Below, in pieces: positions 1 to 11,909 of a stretch of 64,000 nucleotides of DNA. The notes beneath the pieces are model-generated. The model was not told the origin of the DNA, did not search any database, and saw nothing but the letters and a program-made list of their open reading frames with translations. Origin of the DNA: Coprinellus micaceus (taxonomy: Eukaryota > Basidiomycota > Agaricomycetes > Agaricales > Psathyrellaceae); contig OX596335.1 in assembly GCA_951394405.1 (NCBI GenBank), positions 124,001-188,000 of the forward strand, given 5' to 3'. Positions within the stretch are counted from its first letter, which is position 1, and each line of letters opens with the position of its first letter. A program made the translations under genes and the position numbers.

Positions 1-130
1 CCAGCTTCTTGAGCAGTCGCCTCTCCAACTCAGGATCGATAACAGTGCTCGACCGCGCCGATCCTGCAAGGTCCTCCTCAGATGCCGCTTTATCCACACA
101 CGGCCCCTTATCCGGAGCATAGTCAGCCAT
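1..130 (-). CDS. MFS transporter, N-terminal fragment cut by window edge
   Basis: The minus strand opens with ATG at 130-128 and stays open to the window edge (43 codons). The peptide begins MADYAPDKG, continues with an acidic, Ser-rich stretch, and reaches IDPELERRLLKKLD. That last motif is typical of the cytoplasmic N-terminus just before the first membrane helix in fungal major facilitator transporters of the anion:cation symporter group (allantoate or nicotinate permease-like). No transmembrane segment is visible because the rest lies outside the window, so the substrate cannot be inferred. It is transcribed away from the neighbouring membrane protein gene at 1831. Confidence 0.6.
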   Translation of the reverse strand, partial: MADYAPDKGPCVDKAASEEDLAGSARSSTVIDPELERRLLKKL

Positions 131-1830
131 GGCGTTTATCGCTCTGAGCAAGATGTGGCAGATGGGTGGGGAGTGTCTTATGCAGCCGCTAGAGAGGCTC
201 TAGGGCAACTTGAACGAAAATGTGCCCCGGGGACTGTCGCCGAGATGAAGGTTGCATTGGTCAGGTCTTCCGATAGAAGATAAGAATAAGTCATCGTCGC
301 GTTAGTCGAGCTGTGCCCAGGTACGCCTGAGAAACGACAGTGCCGTAATTTGAAGGGCGATAGTGATATGGTGGTGAGTCCAGGCAAAGAAGTCAAAGCG
401 TGCCGGCAGAAAGCCAGGAAGTATAGGAAGTTGAATTAGAGTTTCGTATGTATCACAGGTTTGGTTTTCCGCGGAAAAGAGTACTTGAGTCAGCGTATCA
501 ACCTGTTTAGGGATTCCGGTTCTCATTTGTATAAGTATAGGGACCGGTAGGTCGATGCTGAGAGTGACGGTGAGTACGGTGGACGATCGTGAAGTTGGAC
601 GATCGCGGCTTTTGATTTCGCCGCGTGCGAATCGAGTCCGGCCTCATGCCCGATGACAGGGGGAGGGTCACAGGACGTTCAAGTTTGCTCGAGTCAGCCT
701 ACAAATACATGTACGGATTTCAAGACCCACGTCGATCCTATCGTCACAGGTTTCTGACTGACTCGGCACTGGGAGACGGCTTCATTCGCAGAATATAAGG
801 GAGAAGGGGGAAGCCACTGGCTTCCGGCTGACACTGTACAGTGATACCGACTTTCTATCTGTTCTCGTAAGGTCCCACTGGGGGTTTCAACAGCCACTCA
901 AGAATCCCTGGAAGGAGAAACGGTGGTGTAGTTGAATCTCCGGACCTTCTTTCGGGCCTCGCCAGATCTAGAGGAAGGGCAAGCTTTCAAGTTTGGCAGG
1001 GACCATCAGCTCCCCACCCTCTCTCATAAACGCGATGTTGCTACCATAAGAAGGTAAATAGCGTTATGGCAGAAACCAAGGTGAAGTCGGCTCCTCGTAC
1101 CCAATCCACTCCCCCCAACGCGGCAAGCACTTCGGGACGCCAGTGAGATGCAGTGCACCTACGTGAGCTTCACGAGGATGAAATCTTTGAGAGGCTGTCC
1201 TCAAGAATGATATGGTAGAAGGTGCATTGTGCTTCCCCGAATCCGTTCGTATGTTTACACTATTTGAGAATAAACTTGAAGAGTTACTCCAATGCAAGCG
1301 AGTCGTTGCCTGTCAGAGACATTTTGGTAAGTACGTAGGCCACCTAGTAGAAGTGTTCTCAACCCTATACGACTTTGTCGAGGGCAAGGTCAATTAGATG
1401 CTCCACCCTCCCCCGGTCAGCAGGGTTGCTGACCCCCCTTTGTGGGGCTCGGCGCTTAATGGAAGTCAGGAAGCGTGCTGAGGTGCAGTTCAGGGCATCG
1501 TCTTTGGGCGACGAAAACAAGCACAGCGCCGGGTCTAGTAGTATGCGTGCATACCCAACAGATCGTGGCTACGCGTTTGTGTGTACAGGCATCATCGTGA
1601 TACCCCCCCTACCTCCCGCGCTGAGTGGTAACAATTGGGACTATCAGGCGCCTCTCACGCGAACCACTCCCGGGCGCCCCCGTCTTGTAGTTCTTTCTGA
1701 CGGAAGTCGATGCTCGATCGTAGGACCGCGAATGTCGTAGCGCCCATCGATCTTCTGAGCTCCTAGATACCTATATATCTTAGGAGACGTCTCAAGACAT
1801 CCCCATTACCCACCGATTCCATTCCTTACC
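131..1830. other. intergenic region, no convincing gene
   Basis: This is the divergent spacer between the MFS gene and DUF6533 copy A. Open frames on both strands are short and lack family motifs or a sensible exon chain. One frame at 1212-1397 reads like a small alpha-helical peptide but has no recognisable start context or partner exon. A TATA-like TATATAT at 1772-1778, about 55 bp before the copy A start, fits a core promoter. A similar TATATAT-plus-CCTAGG context occurs upstream of copy E. Confidence 0.5.
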
Positions 1831-3410
1831 ATGGACCCCGAGGTCGTTGCAGAGATCACCGCCCTGGTTCCATTGTACCAGTCCTGGCAGATTCTACAAT
1901 TTACTCAATGTACGATCCGCAGTCTCTCTGTTGCTGTCTGGAATTTAAATTGACGCTAGCCCATCTGACATATCTATTGAAGTGGCTGTATTCACTGCTC
2001 TGGTGAGTAACCATAATGTGCAAAAGATTATGAATTCATCATAGCAACACTTAGTTCTATCACTACATCCTCACATTCGATGACGAGGTATCCCAGATCT
2101 GGCCCCAGCCGACATGGAAAATGGGGAAAATTCTCTTCCTTACGACGCGGTACACGGCGATTATATATATGGCGCACCTTTTGGTTTGTCAGTGCCTCGC
2201 TCCCCGACGACTTCCCAGTGTGGCTTACCTTACCCTGAGTGAACTGGCCTCACCACGCTAGCATCAGTGTACCGGTGTGTCGTTCCCATCCCAGGACCCT
2301 TGAACGCGTCTAACTCTCTGGATAGGCCTGTGAGGCATTGGGCTCGGTCATGAACGGTATGCTCAGCAATACCTCTGGCTCGTCGCAGGAACTGACTTTC
2401 CGATTAACATACCAGTGGCGGGGATGTTCGTGCGGACCTTTGCTGAAGGTGAGATCAAACCTCGCCACGGGCACTGCGCAACGGTTTCCTAACGACCAGA
2501 GCAGCTACGCTGTGGGTATGCCTCTACGCCCTGCTCGGGGGGAAGGCAAAGTGCTTCTACCTCCTAGTGATAGGATTTTTGGTGAGACGTTTCCACGGTG
2601 TCCAGCAAACGGCGCTGATAATCTTGCAGGGGTTAACCATTCCCGCTATTGTGCTCAACGGTATGGATATTATGAGCCAACGAGGTCCGTCCCCAGAAAA
2701 TTGCCATAGCACAGTTCGGAATATGAATCTACCGCCTAGCAATCCCTCAAAATGCTCTGGACCACTTACTTGGATACCCCTGCAACTTCCTCCCGCCTCA
2801 GCGACCCGACCTCTACGCGATCGGCTCCTACATCGTCTTTACGAGAACGAGCATGGCACTCCTCGTCGGGCTTTTGACCTTGGTTATCCGATATCGGAAA
2901 CAAAACCACAACCTTATCAAGGTGATCCGGCGAGAGGGGGGAATATTTTACGTCTCGACGTTGAGTGAGTGACAACACAACACGGGTAGCCCAGACCAGA
3001 CACTCACCATTTTTGCCGATTCGTTTAGTTTTAATGTTCTTCCAGTGCCTGACATCGACACCTCGGAGTCCTGTGAGTCCACGCTCCACACGTTTCGGCT
3101 GGCTCGGACTGACACAATTCAATAGGTGAAGGATAGATATAGTATCCTGTGGTCTTTGAAGAATTTGTTCGTGAACGTATTTGCGGACAGGCTTCTCCTC
3201 AGGATGAAGAAAGTCGACGATCGCAGCACACAGGCTGTCATTTCTACCCTCGTGTTCAATCACGACGATCGCTCGAGCTCATCACTGGGTGGCGCAGAAC
3301 CTGGGGAGGGTGTATATAGGGATGGCGGAGAGGTACCCGTTCAGAATGAGGAAGGTCGCATAGCTATCGTCGCAACGGAGGAGGCTATGGACAAGCGAGT
3401 CGAGGTATAG
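1831..3410 (+). CDS. DUF6533 multi-pass membrane protein, copy A
   Basis: Many short introns split this gene. It starts MDPEVVAEITALVPLYQSWQ at 1831. After two small introns comes the DUF6533 core FYHYILTFDDEVSQIWPQP, then a hydrophobic segment with a conserved RYTA. Later exons give membrane segments (ALLGGKAKCFYLL; IVFTRTSMALLVGLLTLVIRYR), then NHNLIKVIRREGGIFY and a soluble tail with VFADRLLLRMKKVDD and AVISTLVFNHDD, ending at 3410. DUF6533 proteins are basidiomycete integral membrane proteins of unknown function. Internal splice choices between 2210 and 2480 and between 2690 and 3130 are uncertain. It is the mirror partner of copy E, and no disabling change was seen. Confidence 0.75.
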
Positions 3411-4283
3411 TCCGCTGTCCAGAGATTCCATGTAGTTAGGCTAGACGTTCGGCCGACGAATTTTCGAAGACAAACTGGTCGCATTAGCCTTGTCAGAACT
3501 TGTGGTAGTCTGTGGTGTAACATTAGAAGGCATTCCCCCGCACCCAAAATAGGCGGAGGTCTTCCCGATGTCCGAAGGTATCGGTGTCAGAAAGAGGTGA
3601 ACTGTTCCCGCTCTCCACATTTTCCCCCCCGCCGGTCCTTTTCCCGCGGGAACTACATAGGTCAGCTGAATGGACGAATATCGCCCCTTCCATTCGGAAT
3701 CCCTCCGAAGGCAATCCAGGTGTCAAAGGGACGATAGCTAATCACTGCGAAATGCAGAAGTAGGTCATCCGGGAACTCCCAACCGGCGGAAACGTTGAAC
3801 ATTGTCTTCAGAAAGCGATCAGAAGGGCACCAGGGACAGCCAGAATCATTGGGTTGCGCACTCCTGCATGAAGGTATTTGGGAGTGAGGATCCTGTTTTG
3901 ACACGCAAATTGCTTCACACCACCCCTTTGGTCATCACATTGGCACCCAAGTTCTCGACGCACTCCTTGTGCGAGAGGGGTACTCGTACCCGTCCTTAGC
4001 TCTTCGCGGTTTCGGTACGACCGTCTTATTGATTTTGTGGCGCCGGACAAGGGGGATCAGCTCCCAGCCTGTGGTATCACATTAATACATCATTGACCAA
4101 GTTGAAATTGCGCCTCAGGACGCGCGCTTGGGGAGTCGAAAGCGCCGGCGGGGATTGAATAAGGGCACGACATTGATGCCAAGCGCGATTGGCAAGAGGT
4201 AAATAGACACTTACCGCACCGGACAGTAAAGTGGGCAGTAATTGCCCGTGTATTCTCTTCCCTCAGCACCATTCCACGAAAAC
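3411..4283. other. spacer between DUF6533 copies A and B
   Basis: About 870 bp separate two same-strand DUF6533 genes. Only short unsupported frames occur on either strand. It presumably holds the copy A terminator and the copy B promoter, but I see no distinct motif. Confidence 0.4.
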
Positions 4284-5927
4284 ATGGACGAGGAGACGAA
4301 GCAAGCGATCATCAAGGCAGCCGCCGGGTATAATTTCTATAGGATGCAGTCCTACGGCTACCGTGAGTTTCTCACCAGACACCCTACGTTTCCTTTGCAC
4401 TTCCTCATACCCTGTACCCACCCCGCAGTGATAAGCTACACAGCGCTGGTCAGTCTGGCATCCCCCTATCTCGCGTGCGATGAGCTAAACCCTGAAGAAG
4501 ATCTATCACTATATCACCACTATAGACCAAGAGATTACGCACATGTGGCCTCAGCCGAGGTGGAAGCTGGGAAAGGTCCTATTCCTCACGACTCGGTACG
4601 CCGCCATGACCTGCATGGCGTTTGACCTGATCGGTGAGCACCGATCGAATATCGATCATTTGAGGAGCAACTGAATTCATCCAGTCAGCTTTCCGACGCA
4701 TGCAAGCTTAAATCTTGCCGTACGTCTTCAGTGACCTCTATCATGTAGAATCCACGCTTATTCCGGATCCAAGGGATGTCAAGCTATGCTGTACTGCGTC
4801 AACATCGCTATTGTGGTTGCTCATACCACTGCAGAAGGTGACCACTAATCCAGACCTATGTGGCTTGGGAGGGTTGACCTTCTTTGCAGCGACCCTTTGG
4901 CTCTGCATCTATGCATTACTCGAGGGAAAGCCGAAGTACTTTTACATCATGATACTGATGTTCTTGGTGAGCATTCGACTCCTATGATTTTCACAGCTAC
5001 TCACTGAGACCCACGATGCAGGGGTTTACGATACCCATCCAAGTCCTCCAGAACCTGGCGATAATGAGCCAAAAAGGTACTCAAGTTCCAACGACCCCTT
5101 TCCCCTGCACCTTGTCCTAAGTAATCCTCCAGCCACCGCCCGGGGTCCCTTGGACGAGATTTTGGGTTATCCTTGCAGCTTCGACTCGCCAAAGAACATG
5201 AAGCTCTACGCAGTCGCGGCGTATCTGTCATTTACACGGACATTGGGTGGGTTCGACGGGCTACACACGCATTAAGTTCGAGCTACCTCACTAAAGTATG
5301 TATCACTCCAGTTGCGTGCGTTCTGGGTCTCGCAGCCATCGTCAAAAGGTACAGAAAACAAACAAACTCACTGATTACCGTGATTAAGCGGGAGGGAGGG
5401 ATTTATCTCGCGTCGACTTTGGGTGCGTTTCTGAGACCGACTGCGACGCGACAGGCTAACTAGGATGTCCAGTTCTGAAGTTCTTCGATGGCTTGAAGTC
5501 GACTCCTAAGAGCCCTGTGAGTGCTGCTCTGCGGTCACCAATTTTCCCATACTCACCGCTCGAAATCGGCACTCCAATTTTGGCGGCACAGATCAAGGAC
5601 CGCTACGCTGTGCTCTGGTCGTGCGTCTTCATACCCCCCACTCGCACGACAAAGGATACTGACCCGAAGTCGGATCGTAGGATGACGTGGCTGTTCATAA
5701 ACGTCTTTGCGGAGCGTCTCCTCCTCACAATGAGGAAGGTTGATGACCCTGGAACGCGCGCTGTCATCTCGACACTCGTTTTCAAGCACGAACGAGGCCC
5801 CGTTGGTTCAGGTGGACCCGACGAGACGGAGGAGTACATCGAGGAAGAGCATGGACCAGAGGAGAAGCCCAAGGTTGAGGATACCAATAGCGAGGGGAAG
5901 GCACCAGTTTCGAGCGAACGAGTGTAG
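4284..5927 (+). CDS. DUF6533 multi-pass membrane protein, copy B
   Basis: It starts MDEETKQAIIKAAAGYNFYR at 4284. After an intron with donor GTGAGT the DUF6533 core reads KIYHYITTIDQEITHMWPQP, followed by KVLFLTTRYAAMTCMAFDLI. Later exons give TLWLCIYALLEGKPKYFYIM, GFTIPIQVLQNLAIMSQK, LYAVAAYLSFTRTLG, a helix with AAIVKRYRKQTNSLITVIKR, and the tail INVFAERLLLTMRKVDDPGT with AVISTLVFKHE. The acidic C-terminus ends at 5927. It is the most divergent of the five copies and has no mirror partner in the right arm; the arm-length difference (about 2.6 kb) matches one copy B unit. The exons between 4630 and 4800 are uncertain. Copy B converges on copy C. Confidence 0.72.
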
Positions 5928-6561
5928 TAAGTTGCAATCATGAATGCACGCACATACGCGCAGATTAGATGCCCCCCGACCCAAGGTTCCGGCCGTGCGA
6001 ACTCCAGAAGGCAACGCCACGGTGCAGCCAAAGCAATTTCCGCAGCAGCAGGAATGGCTAGCTCCAGCGGTTTCGAGGATATAGTCGGGGCAGTTGCGAG
6101 TGCTGGCGGGACGGTGATGGTCAGAGGCAGAAGGCAGATTGACTGGCCGGCGAGGTTCCGAGTTGGTGCCGAGGCCGAGAGGATTACCAGCACGTGATAC
6201 CCTGGCAATCCCGCGTGGCCGCATGGCGTCCTTGGATAAGCGCCCGTCGACGCGACAAACCTTGTTCCGGTTGGGTAGCTGCGGCGCTTGAGCGTAATTT
6301 ATTGGCGATATCGCGCTTCCCGAGTGAGCAGGCCCCTATGACCACGACACACTATAACTGGCTGGGATGATTCGGTCCAGCTACTACCCCCGATGGCTAT
6401 CCCTTACCCCCTTCCCGGTTCCCAGACGTCCCATTTCAATTCAACACAAACCTCAGGGGAAAGGAAGCGGGAGTATTATATTTGAGTGGACCTCCCCAAA
6501 ACCTGACTATAAACAGCGTAAAAATACAATAAAATACATGCCCACTTCAATCCCCAGCCCT
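5928..6561. other. convergent spacer between copies B and C
   Basis: This 634-bp gap lies between the stop codons of two tail-to-tail genes. It should hold both 3' UTRs. Frames here are short and look like antisense shadows. No hairpin or repeat stands out. Confidence 0.4.
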
Positions 6562-8284
6562 TCAGACAGAACCAGTAACCGTTCTTAGCTCACCGGCAGA
6601 ACCATCTCTTGCATCCGATCCAGATCCCTCTGTAACAGACTTCCCCTGACCGCCTCCAATCTCCCGCATAGCATGAACATCCTCGGGGTCGTAACCCTCA
6701 TCAAAGCCCTCTGAAGCCCCTGACGAGCCGGCGCCCTTATTATCGTGGTGGAACATGAGCGTGGTAAGAACTGCTCGGCTGCCAGGGTCGTCGACTTTGC
6801 GCATCTGGAGGAGGAGCCTGTCTGCGAAGACCGTTACGAATACCCAGCGCAGTCTTGAGTTGTGAGCGATTAGGGGGTGGGATGCGATGGAGGAAGAAGG
6901 GAAGGGTCAGTGTTGACAGAGCGATACGGGGAAAGTGGTTACTTACGATGGTACTACCCATTGGAGGGCGTTAGTCTAGGAACGAAAGCGTTCAGAGCTG
7001 AGTTCGCGTACTACGCCGAGGTATACTTGATTGGTTGGTACTCACCGGGATGCCTGGGGTCATCACGACTCCGTTGACAAATATGAGCACTGCACCAACG
7101 GAGCATGAGTCACTGGCAGTTTATTCGGTGCTGGGATGCCACGTACACGTCGCAGAGATGAGATACAGCCCTCCCTCCCTTCTTATGACCATCATGAGGT
7201 TGTTCCTCTGGTTTTTGTACCGAATGAAAACAGTCACACCACCTGCTAGGGTAACCACTGTTCGCACCGCTCGCATCAGTGATACTGGTAAGGGGGGAGC
7301 GGCAGAGACCGGGAGGAGGAATGTGCATACGTACCGAGTGCCCGCGTCAGAGCGACGTATCCTGCGACTGCGAAGAGCTCCGTCCGGAGAGGTGGGGAGT
7401 AGTTGCATGGCCACCCGAGGTGCTCGTCGAACCAGCTAAGAGGGCCAGCTGTATAGCAACACCACAAGCGATGGAGAGTCAGAATCGTGAGAGGCTCGAA
7501 AGAAGAGCTGATAGCTTACCTTCTCTGGTCGCGAGATTGACGTATACGAGTGCTTGAATTGGAATGAGGAAGCTCTACGACGAGTTCACCTCCGTCAGCT
7601 TCTGGTTCGGAGAGGGGATGAATCGAGGTAAAGCTCACCAGGTACAAAGCGATGAGCAAGTAAAAGTACCTCGCCTTGCCCTTGAGAAGGGCGTATAGAC
7701 ATAACCATATAATACCCTCAGACGACGCACGCGCCAGCATACCAAGGGTATTTGATGTGTACAGGATCGTCATGCACGCCTGTAAAGGGACTCTGCTCAG
7801 TTCAGAGACCACGAATGAGGAAGGGAAGGACCAACCCTCGGGGATAACGTCATGTAGTTTGGATAGGAAACTGAGAATTCGGTTTGGTTTGCTTCAGCTA
7901 CTCTCATTGCGAAGGTTAATCAAGCGTACTCACACAAGTCGACGACCATCGCGAACGTCGTGCTATACCTCGCAAGTATCAACAATATCTTCCCCAACTT
8001 CACCCTCGGAGCAGGCCAAATCTGCGCAACCTCATCGTCCAGCGTCGTGATGTGATAGTACAGCCACGCCACATATCCAGCCACTGGTAACCAATGGGGG
8101 CGAGGGGAAGAAAGGATGAATTGAAGGGAGAGATTTTGAACTAGTCAGAAGCTGAAGAATGGGGGGTGAAAACAGCTAGCAACGCACTGAATACGTATGT
8201 CTGCTCCTGGTATTGCTGGAACTGCTTCCCACCAGCGATAATCGCGTCGATCGTTTCTTGGTCCAGACCTTCCGTAGTGTCCAT
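6562..8284 (-). CDS. DUF6533 multi-pass membrane protein, copy C
   Basis: ATG lies at 8284-8282, giving MDTTEGLDQETIDAIIAGGK. The first intron follows QTYVF. The next exon carries the DUF6533 core WLYYHITTLDDEVAQIWPAP, then KLGKILLILARYSTTFAMVV. Further exons give CMTILYTSNTLGMLARASSE, GIIWLCLYALLKGKARYFYL, SFLIPIQALVYVNLATRE, a later helix followed by VFIRYKNQRNNLMMVIRREG, and the tail RWVFVTVFADRLLLQMRKVD with RAVLTTLMFHHDN. The stop is at 6564-6562. All exons checked are open, so this is the intact partner of copy D. The two share introns, exon order and about 1.2 kb of upstream DNA in inverted orientation. Confidence 0.8.
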
Positions 8285-9487
8285 TTCGCCGACGTCTCAA
8301 ATCGATTGCGGTCGCGAGGAGATGTGGAATGGGATCACGTCCCAGGGCAAGCCGCGTGAGGGAGGTGCTATGCGTTCAGAACCGAGAGAGACGAGATGCT
8401 GTCAACAAAAGAAAGGGAAGCGAACAATCGCGTTCGACTATATATTCACTCCCCCGCTCGAACGTAACCAGCCTGTCGCTGAGTACGTACACCCAAGACC
8501 ATCTCTCCCCCTGCCTTGTCCTCGAGGCTGTTTGACAAGACCCGGGAGAACCCAACTTGACACACCACTTCACCTTCACGCCATTCAATCAACCTTCCAT
8601 TCGTTTCCAACCTTCACTGGTTACGATTTACAGAACCCTCCAATCATTATCTCTTGAGACTTCTAGACCCCGTCACACCTGCCAAAGGGGATCAGGGATC
8701 AGGATTGGCGCTGATCAGAAGAAATCGAAGCCTCATCTCAAGGACGTACTTAGACAGATGGATAGCCGCCCATTAAACTTACGTTCTAGGGCGATTCCTC
8801 GATTGCTATGCAGGAAACATTGTTCGTCTTTCAAATAAGATTGGTGTCTACGCACAATCCCCACTCACCCAGGAAACGCCTGGAAACGCTCGACATCCTA
8901 TTCAATACGCCTCCCTTCCCTACCTCGATCAGAATGCCATCCAACGCCACCCACTCAACGCCCGAGCTCCCCTTCGTTAGCTCATTTCCAGCATGCTGGG
9001 CACCACCCAAGTGATGTTCGACCTTCCTTCCCAACTCCCTGAACCGAAGCATCAAACAAACGATAGATGCCCCACTTCAGATGAATTAGCGTCGCTTGGG
9101 CGCCTATCAAGCGCCCGCCGCTCGTCTTCGTCGGCGTTCTCGGGAAGTCAAGCATTCCAAGTTAGGTTTGGGGCTCTAGACCCTCATTCCTCGTATGCGA
9201 TACATACATATTCGAATTGGTCTCAAAGATGATTTCAGCTCTCCAGCGTTGAAAACTTGAATCATTGGACCAACCGCATTGCTTGGTGACGGATCCCGTT
9301 TCCGTCAACTTATCATCGAGATACAAACCTGAGCGTACCATCCCACGGACTCGGACAGACTCCTCCTCGACCGCTCACCCACCCACATCTCACACCTACC
9401 TCTGCGTCACACCCAACTTCACACCGACCCCCCTCTCATAGATCAAAGAGGTAGTATGTACGCCAATTAGCGCAAAAATATATCAAC

Positions 9488-9680
9488 CTGAAACGAGTTG
9501 AACGCACCTTCAACCTCATGCTCACCCAGCTCAGACCCTCGGCAGCATCCTGCCCTTCACCGGAGTTCATATGTGACTACCAACCCGCCGTGAAGAACGC
9601 TATCAGGAGTGGTGGGATAGCGAATGCCGTCGCCTCGGTGCGCAGGACTTTCATCGCCTCACATCGCCGTAGGTCACCTA
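9488..9680 (-). pseudogene. relic of siderophore transporter 3' end (exon 14)
   Basis: The minus strand reads MKVLRTEATAFAIPPLLIAF, which aligns with MKILCIAATAFAVPPFLMAF in exon 14 of the transporter at 17107-17256. It continues into a GEGQDAAEGL-like stretch matching GEGQNAVEGL, and the following intron start GTGCGTTCAA also matches. An in-frame TAG appears just after AGW, and no other transporter exons are recognisable further inward. This is a truncated, non-functional copy carried in the left arm of the inverted duplication. Confidence 0.75.
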
Positions 9681-11421
9681 AGAGGCGAAGGCTAATCGGT
9701 AGTGGACCCAATCGGGTTCGAGAGACCCAGCTGAGAGTCGAGCGAATTCAAGTCAAGGTAGACCAGTGACGATGAGAAGAGGGGGTTGACGGAGGCACGA
9801 GTCACATGTGACTCGTGTGATCAGGGGAAAGAGATGGAGGGCAGAGACTAGAGACGTCGATCCGATAAGCAGAGCGAGCAAACGTACGAAAAAGGGTAAT
9901 CGGGTCGGCGTACGAACACAGACGCTGTTGGCGATCGCAGAGTCAATTGAGCCGCGACCGGTCTCGGTGACGCGAGGGCGATGGATGGCGGTGACCAGTG
10001 CCTGACAATGAAAGAGGCGTAGAAAGAGGGGACGGTCATCGACGCCATGTTCAGCACCCTTCCACCAACCACCGCAGTTCTCGTTCTCAACGAAAGAGCC
10101 CCAGACGCTGGCACATGGGGACATGGAAGGCGGTGAACCTGACCTGTCTTCGCTGCCAGCGGGGGATTGGCCGACGCGTATTACCGAACGGGGGAGAGGA
10201 CGGGAGGAGAGGGAGGGGGTGAGGGTGTCAAGGGAGTTCACTGTAGAGGTGCTTTGAGTTCATGACTGGGAGGATGAATCCTCGAACCAGACCACGCGAC
10301 GTGTCGCTGGGGCTTCGGATCATAACGCGTCAAAGCAAACACAACTTGAATCCGAGTCGCCAGTGATTCAGACGCTTTCAGGTTCACTCCTCCCGTGGCT
10401 CTTCTACCCTCTTTCTTCAACCTTTTATACTCTACCTTCAATCTTTTATATTCCATTTTCTACCTTCAATTTTCATATCCTATCTTCGATCGCAGGTCGT
10501 CCATGCGTGCTCCATAGGAAGAGTCCCGTGGTGGGACCCCACGGATGGATGGCGCACGGTGTTCGGTTGCGAGTTCCAACGTCCCCAGCGATGGCAGGTC
10601 GCGGTCGTGGGGCATCGAGCAGGAACCAAACTCGCTACATAGTACTTAGTAGGGTGGACGTCGTACGCACAGTACACCCTGACACGCTGCACTCGCTCCC
10701 CCTCGACTTCATGCCCCTCCTCCGTCCCACCCACCCACGTTCGGTTCCCTCTCAGGGAACAGGTGCACTGTTCATACCTCGGGCGTCGAGCTTCAACCAT
10801 CGTCGTCGTCTTGGGCGTCCAGCCTGGGAGTAGTTATACACGACTCGTGATCACCCAGGGGACGTGGGTCACACTAGTACTTGGGTCGAGCGACGACTTA
10901 CATACGTAGGACTCGGACGACCGAGTAGAATAGGGTCCAAGTTATTTCTGCGTGTATCATCCCGCTCGTTTACGGACTCCATTCCCCTTGGACGTTGCAA
11001 TTGACGAATCTCACTCCTGCATCCCTCCGATATATACGAAGTATCCACCCCGTCCGTTCTCCGTTCTTCGTCGCCGCGTCTTAGATCTACATATGGGATC
11101 CGGAGGATGGAGGGTCCCGTTACCCGTAGAACGTTATAATTATATCAAGTCTAAGAGCTTGAGAACGCGGCTCGAATCGGCGGGATATCGTACAGAGGGC
11201 GCGGGGCTGGGCGTGGGTGTGGGGGGTTACGGGTACGGCATGAAGGGGGTGTGTCATGAAGGGAAAGCGGGGGCGGAGACGGGTGCACATATACACACCT
11301 ACACCCCTCAGAGGGCTCGAGAGAGGTCTTCCAGACCTTCTTTGCAATTACCGGTTTGGTTCCTTGGCTCGCGCTATTTCTGGGGTCTATGCAACCATTT
11401 CATATTCTAATTCCCTTTGAT

Positions 11422-11469
11422 GTTGACGTTGACGTTCGCGTCTCCCTTAACGTTCACGTCAACGTCAAC
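11422..11469. repeat. perfect 14-bp inverted repeat
   Basis: GTTGACGTTGACGT at 11422-11435 is exactly reverse-complementary to ACGTCAACGTCAAC at 11456-11469, with a 20-bp loop. Each arm is itself two copies of a TTGACG/CGTCAA hexamer, and each holds TGACGT, which resembles a bZIP (CRE-like) half site. It could form a hairpin or bind dimeric factors. Confidence 0.7.
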
Positions 11470-11549
11470 CCTCACTTTGAAGGTTGAACCTCCGTTCACC
11501 TAAATAAGACATAAGACCGCTCACGCGGAACACTCCAGTTGGGACGTTC

Positions 11550-11560
11550 TTATCAGATAA
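11550..11560. promoter_or_regulatory. GATA-factor motif TTATCAGATAA (distal)
   Basis: This matches the ATCWGATAA consensus reported for iron-sensing GATA repressors (SreA/Urbs1 type). It lies 1.6 kb upstream of the transporter start, so its relevance is less certain than that of the proximal sites. Confidence 0.45.
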
Positions 11561-11621
11561 TCTAGACGCCCGCGCTCCGCTCTAGAACCCCCGAGGCGCG
11601 TGATTGAATATTTCTGGGAGG

Positions 11622-11645
11622 GGTGGTGGTGGTGGTGGTGGTGGT
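11622..11645. repeat. (GGT)8 microsatellite
   Basis: Eight uninterrupted GGT units lie in non-coding DNA upstream of the transporter. Confidence 0.9.
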
Positions 11646-11874
11646 GTATACGGCACTAGGTCCCTATAGGGGAGACGCCACTTTTCGGGTTACGGGTGAG
11701 GGGAGGGGTGCGCGAGATGCGTATCAACTCCCGGGTAACTTGCATTTGAGGCGCGGGCATTTGCGGTGAGCGGGGACGTGCATACGTATATGCATAAGTA
11801 CGACCTCGACCTCGACGGTGCACGGACGTATCTAAGTGGGTGTGCGGAAACGGGATTGGAGTGTGGAGGATAAT

Positions 11875-11909
11875 GGACAATGGACAAGGGACAAGGGACA
11901 AGGGACAAG
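11875..11909. repeat. 7-bp tandem repeat, GGACAAK x5
   Basis: Five head-to-tail units GGACAAT/GGACAAG in the transporter upstream region. No function is evident. Confidence 0.85.

Larger units (their letters stand above)
6562..9680. repeat. left arm of inverted segmental duplication (mirrors 17107-20242)
   Basis: Read on the minus strand, this arm runs: broken transporter 3' end (9680-9488), spacer, copy C start (8284), copy C end (6562). Read on the plus strand, the right arm runs: transporter exon 14 (17107), transporter stop (17430), spacer, copy D start (18541), copy D tail (20242). Spacers align too, for example the reverse complement of 8761-8785 matches 18062-18086 closely. The distance from transporter exon 14 to the DUF6533 start is similar in both arms (1204 and about 1285 bp). 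I infer one duplication event with later divergence. Confidence 0.75.

Noticed and set aside
1212..1397. 61-codon plus-strand frame with helical character
   Set aside because: Protein-like but isolated; no partner exons, family or promoter were seen.
5603..6208. 201-codon minus-strand frame
   Set aside because: Largely antisense to the last exons of copy B; Ala/Ser/Arg-rich composition typical of shadow frames.
9753..10241. 162-codon minus-strand frame
   Set aside because: Considered as a further transporter exon in the left arm, but it does not match exons 12 or 13.
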